DNA from: Lateolabrax maculatus
Taxonomy: Eukaryota; Chordata; Actinopteri; Acropomatiformes; Lateolabracidae
DNA length: 64,000 nt
Direction of reading: 5' to 3'
Assembly: GCA_031216445.1 (NCBI GenBank)
Contig: CM062202.1
Span: forward strand, 2,353,001 to 2,417,000
The notes under the pieces: generated by a model
What the model was told of the DNA's origin: nothing
The model's database searches: none
Seen by the model: the letters and a program-made list of their open reading frames with translations, nothing else
In this document: positions 13,885 to 26,720 of the stretch, one piece after another
Layout: every line of letters begins with the position of its first letter
Numbering within the stretch: the first letter of the stretch is position 1
Translations under genes and position numbers: made by a program

Positions 13885-16191
13885 TGTGTGTTTTACTTCA
13901 CACTGTATCAGAAGACTGGGGCTGTCTGGAGTGAACAAGGTCCAGTCTGTCTCACACACACACCTTAGCAACCGTCCACCAGTTGTAGCAGTTGACAGTT
14001 TGGCATTGGAGGTTTGCATGTGTGTGTGTGTGTGTGTGAGGCTGGCATTTGTCCTCACAGACATTTGTAGTGAACATTTGAGTGTCTGCACAGCATCCTC
14101 AGCATGGTCTGCATGCACAGTGTCAAACATTTGTAGATGCACTTAAAGCTGCAGTAGCTTTTGGTCAGGCCCTTCAGGAAGCTGCCATTTGTATATCCAC
14201 TGTTGGACCCATTCTGACTTCCACACTGGTGCTGTGACGCAGGATAAACCTGTATTTGCACTCTTTCTGCAGCAACACGGGACACATGACCTAACATCAT
14301 GGCAAGAGTCTGACGCTGTTTCGATTTTATGAGCCTGAACTTTAATGTGGCTTTTGTGTCAGTGAAAAAGGTTCATCAGAGGCCCAGCAGAAGATGAAAT
14401 TGGTCAAATAAAGACTCAGACTCAATAAGATAACATAAGATAAGATAATAAGATAAGATAACCTGGAACTTGGCTGATGCATTGAAAGAACGTTTGTTTT
14501 ACAGAAGCAATTTAGTATTTATACCGGTGTTTAAATGATATAAGGAATACATGAAGTCAAATTAAAATCAATTTTATGTCATTAATGATTCTAAATGCAC
14601 ATGCGCAGCTCAGCCCTGGTCAGTGCGTCTGACTTTATCTCCTGTCGAGAATGTGTGTAACACCATTGATCGGGACATGTGCAGGGTGTTTATTAATAAT
14701 CACGGCTCATGTGCTGCTTTCATGTGTTGTTTTGTACGTCTATGCATAATTGCTTTAACTATCTAAGGCTATCATTCCATCAGCGTGCAGTAAAGACTTT
14801 GCAAGTGTTTGTGAAGAAGGTTTCTCCTTTATGTCGGCTACAAAAACAAGATTTTGGAATAGTGGATGTCGGTTACACCCTCCCACTTTTCCACACAATG
14901 ACATTAGTAATTAAACAAATTTGTTATGAAACTAGAAATAAGCTTAAATTTCTCATTTTTCACAGCTTTTTATTTTTCTTTGTAATATTTGGTTGAGGTG
15001 GCGATGTCTTAATAAAGTCTCTCGAAACTGCAGGCCCAATCTGACCGTGGAATAAGCTTACCTTGACTTTAACACACATTGAGTACTTCAAACCTTGTAC
15101 ATACCCTCAACACTTCCCATACATGCTGAACTGTACACAGAAGAATACCGCAGAGACTTGTTCATGTAGCAGAGTCAGACAGTAGTCTCAGTGCTTCTTA
15201 GCCTGTTTGCCTGTAGATATTATTCTTTTATATTAGACTTTTCGAGACTTGCTGCTGCAGTTTGGTTTATAATTAGACAACTCTGGGTGCCTGTTAGTGT
15301 TTTGCAATTTTATTTTAATGCTTTTATCATCTCCAGGTAATTTGTTATTTCTGCTGCTGTTGTTTATGTACACATTAAAATAATACACATGTAGCATCAA
15401 CACAATTATCACAGTAAGTAGAGTAAAACTCTTATTTCATATGTAGCCTATAGCTTAATATTCTTGGAGGACAGTGAAACATATTTCTTTCCTTTCACTC
15501 AATGGCCACATATCATGTTAGCGTGCCCCGTGTGCACACAAAATACTCAACAACTCATAATACTCGATACATTTCGAGGCAGCGTAACACTTGAACCTAC
15601 TGGCACCATTGAACATTTTGTTTCCAGATCAAGTTTACTGAATTTCATTTGTAATATCTTCAGTAAATGTATTTATCACCACAGAAAGCCTACTTTATCG
15701 TGAATTTGTTCTGCTACTTTAGTGTGAGAGATTTCCAAGACTGAACGACAGAAATGAATCTGTCAGTGTCAAAACTAATAATAAACATTTTTATTATAAA
15801 TACAAGAAATAGTTCCATTGACTTTGTAATGTAAAGACATTTTGTTTAATACATTTACAAAAAATACAGAAAAACATCACTCAGGTTTCATTCCAAACAC
15901 TGGTTTCTATTGAAATATTAAACCACGTGTTGAACATGCTGAGTATCAAAGACACTGACAGTCAGCTTCAATGTGGTAATAATCTTTTTATTATTGTCAC
16001 AGGATGAATAGGATTCTGCAGATTCTCTGTCCCCTTGTGTTTTAAAGCGATTTCCAAACGATGTGATAAAATAGTGTACGGATTATCTTCCCAGGGATTT
16101 GATGAAAGGAAGTCTTTATTAACCAGATGCCCCGAGGACTTGGTGGTCACTCTACTGTTGCATCATGGTGAGCAGCTGGCACCAAATGGCT

Positions 16192-16214
16192 TGTGTGTGT
16201 GTGTGTGTGTGTGC

Positions 16215-16259
<45 letters not shown>

Positions 16260-16276
16260 TGTGTGTGTGTGTGTGA
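16192..16276. repeat. (TG)n microsatellite
   Basis: About 85 bp of TG with GCGTATG and TATG interruptions. Confidence 0.96.
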
Positions 16277-16601
16277 CACGTTGCCAGATTCCAGGAAACA
16301 GGAAACTGACTGGCGGGAAAATTACAGCAGTAGGGGGTCCAGTCTTTTGTCAAAACATAATCCAGTGGACGCTCTTAACACTCTGTTCACCCTCTCTCCT
16401 CCCCCCGGATATGCACACACATGCACACACACACGCACACACACACACACAGACTCACTCTTTCTTTCTTTGGACATGGTATTTTTCCAGGAAGCAGAGC
16501 CGACTGCTGCTTCCCTCCTCAAGAGTGAACTGAAGATGGGAAGTCAGTGATTCCTTGTTGGGGTAGAGAGTGGGATGAAACTGCTGTGTTGCCTTAGCTT
16601 A

Positions 16602-16602
16602 G

Positions 16603-16678
<76 letters not shown>
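16602..16678. repeat. (TG)n microsatellite
   Basis: About 75 bp of TG with a single GG interruption. Confidence 0.96.
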
Positions 16679-16680
<2 letters not shown>

Positions 16681-18896
16681 GGTGGGGGTCCAGTCCAGTT
16701 GGACAATTGAAAGGATTTAAGGAGCCATACGGCCTGATGGGGGATCAGAGGGAGAGAAAAGGACCTGATGACCATGACTATATGGAGAAAGAAAACATGG
16801 CTCATGAGAACATTCATGTGTTTTGCTGCAACGGAGGGTTAATAATGTTGTCAGAGGAGAAGACTACTGAAGATATATCTTCTGCGTATCAAACACTGTT
16901 CCCCTGGGATCGTAAAGCGATTTACATCAGTTATAGTGGACTTCATCAGTAACCTGAAGAATAAACATCCTCCTGTAGCGTACAGCACTTCTCCACTGTT
17001 GGTCCATGTGTTCAATATCTCACAAACACTCATATTTTCACCAAACTGTGCAAACATGTGTCTAAGTTTGCCTACATGGCTTCCATTTGTTAGCAGTTTA
17101 TGTCTATATTTTACAAGCTTCCCATTAGCTCCCACTATTGCAGTTGCTTTGTCCTGGTGAAATTTAAAGCTCAAAAGCTTAAAGGTTCAGATTGATGCCT
17201 GTGGCAGCAATAGCAAGAAAAGAATATGCAAATGAAGAATTGATTAGGGTTGGCTAACTCATGTAACCTCCGGAAAATTGAAGCGCTCCATACGTAACAG
17301 GGAAAATCTCAAACATGACAATCCACATTCAAGTCAGTAATGACTGAAGCTGCAGCTTGCATTGCTCATTTTATTAAACTCATCCCAGCATCTGTTGGGC
17401 CAAATCAAAATTTTGCACAAACCTGAGACCCACAGAACAGAAAGCATTGAGCCAAACCCCTGCAGATTAAATGCAAGAATACCCTGGTGAACTATATGTA
17501 TCACATTCCATTAGACTGTAGTCCCCAACCTGGATTTTAAAATACAAACTTGTGCATTAAAGTTCGCCTTCATTGTGCTGGGAAGAGGCAGGTGAATTCT
17601 CAAATCTTTTAGACAGGAAATCCCAGCAGCATCGTGTTAGTAAAGCTAAGGTGACCTCTGTTTTTACAGTATTGCAGATCTTTTCTCAACAGACAAATCC
17701 AGAAAGGTGAAAAGACTATGAATATGTGTTAGTAGGAGAATGGAGAGGAGAAGACAGAGTCATAATAATTTCACTTTACCATAGAGGAGAGCCGTTTTTT
17801 GTGAAATAAAACATTTTCTTGGGGTTAGAAGTACAATTAGAAGAGAGGAAGTTGGCTTGACGGATAGATGGATGGAACAGGGCCAAAGACAAAGTGATAT
17901 ATCCTCCTTCGGCAGCTTGTCGTGACACGGTTGTTTGTGCAGCCTCACCGGAGTCAGGTCCCTGCATGGTGATTTATCCACCTCTGTATAACAGTCGCCA
18001 AAAGTCTGGGGTCACCATTCATCTCTCAGCTTCAACGACATGTTCATTTCTCAACTGTAGTCACCATTAATCTCTATAACATTTCACTTTAATCGTCCGT
18101 TTAAAACTGTTTCACTCCTATCAGGGCTGGAAATATTTTCTGGCACCTTAGAAAAGGACCCATAAATCACCAGCTTAAAAGCAGATAGAGTTCTTGTGGT
18201 CCTGTGTGCTTTATTGTCACTAACTGAGTACTGAGGGTTTTATTCCCTGAGTACAAAAAGAACAAAATACTCCCTGTCTCCCAGCACAGAATGAACATCA
18301 TATTTCAGCAGCGTTTCATAGAGTTGTTACCAAAACCTCTGCAGTTATTTTGCTACAATTTCAGTTTTTAAAATATATTTTTAAAATCTGCCCTTTCCTC
18401 AACTGTAGGTTGATGACCATTGGACGATTTAAGAAGGTTTACAACAAAGAATCTGATTATTTTGAAACAGCACACCTGAAACATAACTCTGATAAGTCGT
18501 TTAACCACCACGCTAAATCAGTGCTCAGGTAAGATTTTAGTTTTAGTTTGAAAACTCTGGGTTGCATTTTAGTCTGGACGGGCAGAAAAGGAGATCTTTG
18601 AAATGACGCCGACACTCTTCCCTGATTCATCACGCCCATCATGCAACCCTTTCCCGGAAGAAAACAAACATAAGCCTCACTACCAGTCGTTTATTAACCA
18701 AATTCCTTGACCCATAATGCAATAAAACAATAAACAATAAAACTTTTATTTGTAACTGTAAAAAAGTCAATTTAATTTGCTTGTGAGAGAGATAGATAGA
18801 TAGATAGAGCCAGCCAGTATTGTATCTTTGTTGGTGGCTACTTTAAATGAAACTTCCCACTAATTTGTCTCTTTTTCATTGAGAGCGCCTGTGTGT

Positions 18897-19046
18897 GAAA
18901 ATGTGATATGCGTTTTCAGGCGTGTTAGTATGGATAGAGATTATTTCTGAAACAGTGCTCAAATGCTGGTGAAGATGAAGATCGTTTTCGTTTTAAAATG
19001 GCAAACGGCATTTAAAACCAAATTGTATTAATGTGGACGTGGCCTA
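18897..19046. repeat. Dispersed repeat fragment (AAACG..AAACG..GTGGACG type)
   Basis: A segment ending in ATTAATGTGGACGTGGCCTA, with CGTTTTCGTTTTAAAA inside. A related end, AAACGAAAACGTATGAGTGTGGATG, is at 33737-33762, so it looks like a dispersed element. The family is not identified. Confidence 0.3.
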
Positions 19047-20207
19047 AGGTCTGCATCCTTTCTTGTGTTGGAAACCAAAGTATTTAGTATGTATGGCCCG
19101 TTAGTAGCTTGTATAGCCATACGGGTACATCTGATGGCCCTCATTCTCATCAATGGTGGCAGAAAAGTGGGTGCAAACAACCACCACGACAAACAAACAG
19201 CAGGTTACAACAATAGACTGTGGCTTTGCAAACAGGGTACTCACGACTATTCAGATCCACCCTGAAATGGAAATGACCTAAAAGAGCCAACATCCATGAC
19301 AATAGGCAGGCAGGGATGAGATGAAGATGAATATTAAAAGCATGAATTGTTTTTATTTGGGAAGTAAACAACTCATCGGCCTCATGTGGAATTGCAGCAT
19401 TACATGTAAGAGGATGCGCTCGCAGTAATTAAACATCGCATCTGAATGTCTCACTGATAACCAAAACCCAAACTTTTCTTTAGGAACTCTCCTGAAAACG
19501 TCTCACAGTTAGGTCTGCAGAAAGTCCTGAACAACCAGATTGTTTGAAAAACATGTTGCTGCAGAGTTTATACCACTCACACCCAATGCAGTGAATGTCT
19601 TGAAACCTCAGAAGATAAAACTATCTGCATGGTAAGATACCGCTAGGGGTAAGCGGCTTTCCAACGGCTGCAAAATGGTGTTATACCACCAACAACAAGT
19701 CAATGGTGCAAGCTGCAAACCCTAAAATATATTCTGTTATACTTTCAGATCCTGATCACTTCTCCATAACAACAGTGGCTTAGGCTTATGGGTATTGTAG
19801 TGTTTAGAGCCAGCAATGGCAAAGTGAGAGAAAAATTTGATGTCTCAGAAACAAAGTTGAAATAATGCAAACTTAACTTGGCCATAACATAAACATGTAT
19901 TATCATAGCTTTTTAATGATCTATTGTTTAAATGCTGTGGGATGCAGCAGCAACTCAATTGGGAAATCGTTTTACCAAGTACAGTTCACTGCAGCACAGC
20001 CATGTGAGCCTCAGATGAGCTCTTGTCCTCGATTAAGCCACAGAGGACAGTTAGATCAGATCCTGTGTGCTGGTATTGTCTATAATGCTTCACTGTGGTG
20101 TATATGGGAACATATGGAGGAGCTTCTGGACAATGGAGCTCTTGTCATGCTGGCCTCAACAAAGAGGCCAAGACAGGCTCAGAAAGGGGGCCGACAACCA
20201 TGCTGGG

Positions 20208-20240
<33 letters not shown>

Positions 20241-21440
20241 TGAGAGAGAGAGAGAGAAATTGTGTGTTGTTGTTCTGTATGCTGTGGTTTTGAGATTGTG
20301 TTTGCATGTGACAAAGCAGACAGAAGTCTATATTTTATTACACAGTAGTTACTTTACATAATTACTTTATTCACTTCACCACCTAAATAAGTTTTGCCTT
20401 ATTCTTACAGCGTATGTTCTCTCAGTTATTCTAGATTTGGCATAATATAGTTTATGTTTTCATTTCTTTCCCAGGTTTTTCTTTTTTAACTAAATTAGGG
20501 GAAATTGCTAGGTTGAACAAAATGAACAAAGCAGCTCATTCTTATCTTTTGCATGATCAAAGGTTTAAAGTTTACTGTTGTAACATAAATACCTGCTATC
20601 TCCACACCTTGGACTGTGGTCCATTCATCCATCAAAAGATTTCTATCCCAAATACACTGAGTTTTCATGAGCTGCCTGTTTAATGTTTAGCCGTAATATT
20701 TTGGTTGTCAACATACTGCATACTGTGTTGTACCAGTCTCTGTAAACCTGCTCCTCCCTCGTCTCCACCCAAACCACTGCCAACTGACACAGCATGTGAC
20801 CAGCCAAAGTTAAAGGAAATCTCCATCATGAAATGACAGTCTCCTGATGGTCGTCCCTATCTGATTAAACCTGATCAGAGCTCTATTACAAATGCCTTGC
20901 CTTCCCAGTAGGTAAGGTGATTTGTGATTACTGTGTAACTAATGAAAGGCTTTTTCTCCACATCCAGTCTTCCACAAGGAAGGAAAATAATGTGCCAAAA
21001 AAGTATATCTCATAGCTTTATTTAGTGGAATCTTCTCAAAGAACATTCAAATACAAGAAACATGAAATATAAAATGCAGCATTTCCTGTGTGTCATATAG
21101 GGCTGCCAAATATAAACATCAACATTTTTGACAGCCGACCAAATTGCAAATTGTGACTGTAACACTGAATCAAAAATTGGAGGCAAAACTTTACATCAAA
21201 GACTTATATTCTGACATATTCTGTACCTTGTTTTATTGCCTGATTTAAATAGTTGTTTAGTTAATTTAAACAGTTTTATTTATTTTGACAGTTTTAAAAA
21301 AACATTCAGCATATATATATATTACATTTCTTTGGCTTATTATGTGAATGACAAGATGACATTTAATGAAATGCAAATGCGGAGAATATTTTTTTAATAG
21401 AAACAAATATTCATTAAAGTAAGGTATCAGTAAGTATTTA

Positions 21441-21600
21441 AGATAGATAGATAGATAGATAGATAGATTACTTTATTCATCCCGAAGGGAAATTAGGTCA
21501 TCATAGCAGCCGGTATATTTAAATACAATAAAATAAAACCGACAGTTTACCAGGAGCTGCTACGACAGGCAGCCGCTAGTACAGCGCCATCTTAAGACAC
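21441..21600 (-). mobile_element. LINE 3' end (CR1/L2-like), minus strand
   Basis: On the minus strand the segment ends with CCCTTCGGGATGAATAAAG followed by a (TATC)n tail, the form of 3' ends common in fish non-LTR retrotransposons. The body runs from about 21600 to 21480 and is 5' truncated. Assignment to a named family is inference. Confidence 0.6.
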
Positions 21601-22007
21601 TGTAACCGATATATTACTGGCAACCATTTGTAAACATTTGAACAATATCCAGTCTGATATTGCAACAAGCTTTCTGATCACACAGGTTCAATCAATGGAA
21701 ATAGACATTTATTTACATGATCCTGCTGTGGGCTGTTAGTTTAGCCACCATAATGACACCCCACCACACCACTGCACTGTACATATTGAGCTTTGCAACT
21801 GCAAAACAACACAAGGAAACATCCACGTACTCTGCTACACACACACACACACACACACATCCCACAGCCACAGACAGTTATGCTGGTTATGTAAGAACAG
21901 ATTCAGCTGCTGTGTAACTACCAGACCACAACAACATTGAGAGATAGAAAGAAAGAGCGAGAGAGAGGGGGGTAACTGATTAATTTGCCTGATCAATCAG
22001 GAAAAAG

Positions 22008-22600
22008 TATTAGGGGTGTGTTGGTAAACAGAAATCAGGGTTCAGTTGATATCCTGGTTTCGGAGTCACGGTTCGGCCCGAGTCCGGTACGGTCATGTTC
22101 TACGTGTTCCCATTCACATACCCTGCAACGGTGGAGCAAGGTCGACACACCGTCCACATCTTATCCACAGCTCTCTCTTTGTTGCTGTTGTAGCTGACCA
22201 GGAAGCCAAACAACTGATTTAAAGGACGCAGACGCTCACCGTAGTGTGAACTTTGGTTCTGCATTATGTGCATCGAGGCTGATTTATAGTTGTATATAGG
22301 CTCTACGCAGAGTCTATGCAAGTAGCCCACGCCGTTGAGAGCATTTATTCTTGTGCACTGGTGCTCTGCAATTACACCGCCACTGTGTTGAGTTTCTTCA
22401 TCAACTGTTACTTTTAATGAAATAACTGCAATGCAAAAAAGAGAGAAGACATCGGAGGAGACTGTTCATATGATGATTGAACCATTCGAGGCAGAAGGAC
22501 GGTGAAATTCAAGGACAAGCATTTCAACCAATCACAGTTGATGCGCTCTGCGTTGCGCGACGAGTAGTTACATTTCTGGAGAGGTGCACTACACAGGGCC
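22008..22600. repeat. Degraded DNA-transposon-like repeat (hAT or Harbinger type uncertain)
   Basis: Begins TTAGGGGTGTG and contains a TCACGGTTCGG...CCGGTACGG stretch, typical of fish hAT-like element starts in my memory. Further on, TACGCAGAGTCTATGC and GCGTTGCGCGACGAGTAGTT resemble Harbinger-type MITE sequence. I found no target duplication, and these could be two adjacent fragments. Confidence 0.3.
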
Positions 22601-22806
22601 CTGGAACATACAGGGAAGGGAGGGGGTGATTCATAAGTTACTCAACTATGTAGAGTGGAACTAAAAGTGTGGAAGAGGGTAGACAGTAAAAAAAGAAAAG
22701 CGGTAGAAACAAGAAAAGAAAAGAGAGACATAACGACAGTCAGTCTGTTAGCAAACCAACCGACCACAGGGAGGAAACCACACTGGATTACAGTTATTTA
22801 ACCCTG

Positions 22807-22843
<37 letters not shown>
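22807..22843. repeat. (AC)n microsatellite
   Basis: About 18 AC units. Confidence 0.95.
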
Positions 22844-22845
<2 letters not shown>

Positions 22846-22961
22846 CACAGCAACGTATCAGTGAAGCATTGTGATAAGAAATGTCTGTTTACAGTTTGTC
22901 TTTGCAGCCTCTTTAAAATGAACTGTTCTTACAGCCACAAACAACCCACACATCAATTTAC

Positions 22962-23006
22962 TTAATTTCCCTTCGGGGATGAATAAAGTAATCTATCTAT
23001 CTATCA
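22962..23006 (+). mobile_element. LINE 3' tail (CR1/L2-like), plus strand
   Basis: AATTTCCCTTCGGGGATGAA then TAAAG and (TATC)n: the same tail as at 21441-21495 but in the opposite orientation, with little of the element body left. Confidence 0.6.
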
Positions 23007-23220
23007 AACCTTTGACTGCTCGGGTCGGCTTGTTTATATAAGCTTAATAAATATTTGTCCCAGTTGCATTTTCTCTTAGATTACACTCTGCCAGTCAAAT
23101 TTAGCAAATACTGTTCAAGTGTGAAAACAACGTGAATCCACATTCGCTCAGTTAATTTCAACCAACGTCTGGTTAGCAGTGGGACAGATTCACCAGTAAT
23201 TTAGTTACTCATTCACTGTA

Positions 23221-23557
23221 TTCATATCACACCTCCTTCTTCTGTACATAACATCTTACTACTAGCATTACTTTTACTTACACCTGCACTATATTTACAC
23301 ACATATCTGCACCGCCTGCTGCTTTTGCTGCTCATGTTCATATTCTTCTACTGTGTATATCTTAGCATATTCATTACAACTTTTCTACTATCCATACAGT
23401 TCATACTGCATGTAACTCTTTTATTTATATATTACAACTATTCATATGCACATATGTATTTTGCACTTCTGGTTAGACGCTAAACTGCATTTAGTTGTCT
23501 CAGCACTTGTACTGTGCAATGACAATAAAGTTGAATCTAATCTAATCTAATCTATGC
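23221..23557 (+). mobile_element. Retroposon 3' end with (AATCT)n tail
   Basis: Ends GACAATAAAGTTGAATCTAA followed by more TCTAA units, preceded by GCTAAACTGCATTTAGTTG. The same family ends at 62406 in this window. The short tandem tail and the AATAAA near the end are typical of fish non-LTR elements; body sequence is AT-rich and noncoding. Confidence 0.6.
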
Positions 23558-26420
23558 TGTGCGAGTCGCTGTTTTTAAATTTAGGTGACAGAAAGTTCTT
23601 CATTCAGAAAATTCAGAGAGTCTTCTTCATTTTACTGACACAAGCCCCTGACCATGAGGATGTATGTATTCAAATTTAGTCCAGTTAGTGTGGACGCACT
23701 CACACTCTCAATGTTAGTTCTCTATCTCTATCTCACACATACACACACACACACTTAGACACACGTTGGTACTTTCTCATTGTATCCTTTCAGTATTACC
23801 GGCTGAATCACAGACACAGTAAACACTGCAGTGTTTATACTTCCTCTGTGTAGCTCCTGGACTCTTTGATGGGCTCAACACTGTCTGAAGCGTCCCTGCA
23901 GTGTCCATACAGAGACGCAATGCACAACACAAACAACAGTATTGTTTGAAATGCATCGTTGCTCCCACTATAATGAGTGTCAAATGGTACAATACACAAC
24001 AACAGGTCCCACCAACATGTGGCCACTGAGTTTTAGTGAGAGCTTAAAGCTCATCTTCTAACAAACAAGTCTGATTCTAACAAACAAGGAATAAACTCTT
24101 AACTCTCTGGACCAAGAAGTCCCAAGAAAATACACCTCCTGGTTTAATTTGTATTTCAAATTTGAATCTATCCATGCCTCCGTTACCTTACCACCACCAC
24201 TGCTGCAAAATGCTTTAAATAAGTTATTTAAATTTAAAAAATGTTCGGCCCAAACTTTTTTGGTCAAGCTGACAGAGTACCCCACCGTTCTGTTCAAGAA
24301 CAGTTGAGAGATTTGATCGGTTGGCACATCTAGGCAACCCGGCCTTGTTCTGATCAGCTGAGGGAATTTCTTCTTCTGTGGTCGTGAGGCAGTCACAATG
24401 AACAAGCTCAATATTGGAAGGTAAAATGACTGAAAGCACGACCTGCTTGACATGGGCATCTAGAGAGGTCATTAACAGGGATAATGTTCACCTGTTCGAG
24501 TGAGTGGGAGAACAGAGCAGATTTATATTCCTTTCACAAATATTGGTAATGGCTTCAGTCCATATTTGACATTGCACATGCACCAGGTTTTGACTTCTAC
24601 AGCCAGTCTCTACTTGTCAATGCTAAACAGAATTTTGCGTAAACTGTTGTTTGACAGTGGACATTTCTTCCCTTTACTTGGACATCTTTTACAAACTTTA
24701 TGTATTCAGTATACATTCTACAATCGTGTTCAAGCATCTCTCTGATCCACGACAGAGCGGAGCTACAAGTCTCCACCACCACCAGAAACCCTTGTGTTGT
24801 TATCACTGACTTTTCTGAAACCCCAGGTTGGGAGCACGATCATGGGTCCAACATGGAAATCCTATGTTTACCCATTCAAACCAACAGCAGTCTTTGTTTT
24901 GTCCCATGTATTACTGGCTCGCAGTCAACTGTTAAATCTTTCCCAACCTGTTAGCTTTGAACCATCCTTACAGGCTGTGAAACGGTGGCTGGATCACCAC
25001 TGACCCGCGTGTCAGGGCTTGTTCTTATCTCTCATAAACATGAGGCCACAAATGTGAAATATACACTGAGATAACAGTGAAATTTTAATTCATTCAGAAT
25101 CTTGAAAGGCAAAACGGGTAGATCACATACAGCAGAGAGCAACAAAAGACTAGGTTATGTTGTGCTTGGAAGGTAGGAATGCGAAATAATAAATGATGTA
25201 AACAAATTGTGTGTCTTGACAGTAAATAATGAAAACAGGCTTCATAATAAAAGCAGCCATTTGTCTCATCACTTTTTCATTGGAATTAACTTTTTCCAGA
25301 CCACCTGTATTGTTTCATTGTCTCTATTTTAACCAGTGACATCATTTCTTCCCCCAAGCCTTCTCTGACTCCGACACCAAACAACTACTCACAAAACTGG
25401 GTGGGGTCCGCCCTGGACAGATCGTCAGTCAACACATTCACACCCCATTACTCCATTTACACCTGTGGGCATTTTGGAGTTTCCAATCAACATGAGTTTG
25501 GACTCTGGGGGGAAACCAGAGAAGTGACTTGGCCACGTGGAAAACATGCAAACTCCACACAGAAAGACTGTATTTAGTAGTAGTTGATATCATGTGTTGG
25601 AATTTAACTTTTCGTAGTAGAAAGTGAATGAAGTGTACTACTGTTAACAATATGGCTGCACAGAATCAAAAAGCATCCTTCTTCTTTAGAGCTCATGTGT
25701 AAGCAAGTTTATTGCAGAACCCCCTGATTGATTAATTGCTCTTAAAAGTTTGTGAGTTGGGATTTTTTTTAAGTTAACATAAATCTTTTTAAAGTCAGGA
25801 ATGCACGTGACAAAACATAATTTTAATGAATATTCAATGGAGAGCAGAGAATACACTTAAATTCAGATTTGAGCTAATCAAAAGTAAAAAATCAGGTTGC
25901 ACAATTCTTCTCCCATGTAGCAAGTTTATTTCTTAATTTTCAGCTCAATCACCTTGATCAAGGTTGAATGCAGAGTAGCTGAAAACATTTGGAGGGATAA
26001 ACCTGTAAAACAACAGTAGTGAAATGCAGATGTCAAATATACTTTTAATACTTTGAACACTTTTGCTGCATTTTAACTGCACTAATCAGAGTAAACATGT
26101 TTGGTATTTGCAACACTTGTCATTATCTCCTTAGCTGTATCGATCCTAAACAAAGTGAGGGGACAGCCTGTTAAAGAAAGAAGAATGCATCTTCAAGGAT
26201 TTGGTAATGAATGGGTAGAAAAGTAGCTTCATTCAGCTCCCTCCTCTTCTTTCTGTGCCCACCCTGCCCCCCAGCACACTATTACAATACAGGACCCCCT
26301 CCCCCATGCCCCCCGCCCTCCAACCCCCCAACACACACACATTAAAACACATTAACACACACACACTCCCTGCCCTGCCCCCCGACGAACACGAGCAGGG
26401 GGCGGGTGTGTGTGGGTGGG

Positions 26421-26438
26421 TTTCCCCAACTATTTAAG
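26421..26438 (+). promoter_or_regulatory. Likely core promoter of the ZFP36-family gene
   Basis: TATTTAAG at 26431-26438 is a TATA-like box about 285 bp before the ATG. Just before it, GGGTTTCCCC (26418-26427) closely resembles an NF-kB half-palindrome, and a CACCC/GGGTG-rich stretch lies upstream. ZFP36-family genes are typically immediate-early and induced by serum or inflammatory signals, so an inducible TATA promoter fits. The start site near 26460 is inferred from spacing. Confidence 0.45.
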
Positions 26439-26720
26439 CAGATTCCAACAGATGGTTGAGGAACTTTCCTCCTGGGGTCACGTTGCTCCTTCTCCCAACT
26501 CCCTGTCTCCTTCACAACGGGCCTGACCACTTCTTCATTTCTCTCCCCTTCCCTCCCCAAACAAAATCTCTTTCTCTCTGTCGTCTCAGCCTGTAGACCA
26601 GACTTTGTCCGTCTCTAGTCCTTCTCCTTGGAGCCAGAAACTTTTTGTCCTCCCCAGCCGTCCTCCACTGTGGGATCAGACATCCAGCTCCTTCACTCAG
26701 CGGGGACGGTGGAGCTAAAC

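Larger units (their letters stand above)
10000..16700. other. Intergenic block dense in CA/TG repeats
   Basis: No gene is supported. The main (CA)n or (TG)n tracts are at 10011-10024, 10284-10320, 10412-10490, 10546-10580, 10673-10700, 10742-10790, 13630-13732, 13833-13890, 16192-16276, 16412-16452 and 16602-16678. Open frames over them encode only Cys-Val or Thr-His repeats. A (GATAA)n-like patch lies at 14423-14462 and a CAGTT-rich patch at 12688-12720. Confidence 0.8.
16701..26420. other. Intergenic block with retroelement and repeat fragments
   Basis: No gene is supported. It contains LINE-type 3' tails at 21441-21600 (minus), 22962-23006 (plus) and 23221-23557 (plus), degraded DNA-transposon-like sequence at about 22008-22600, and microsatellites at 20208-20260, 21838-21861 and 22807-22843. 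The 133-residue open frame at 24058-24459 (minus) resembles no family I know and lacks splice or promoter context. Confidence 0.6.

Noticed and set aside
24058..24459. 133-codon minus-strand frame
   Set aside because: No motif, signal or splice context that I recognise; expected by chance in a region this long.
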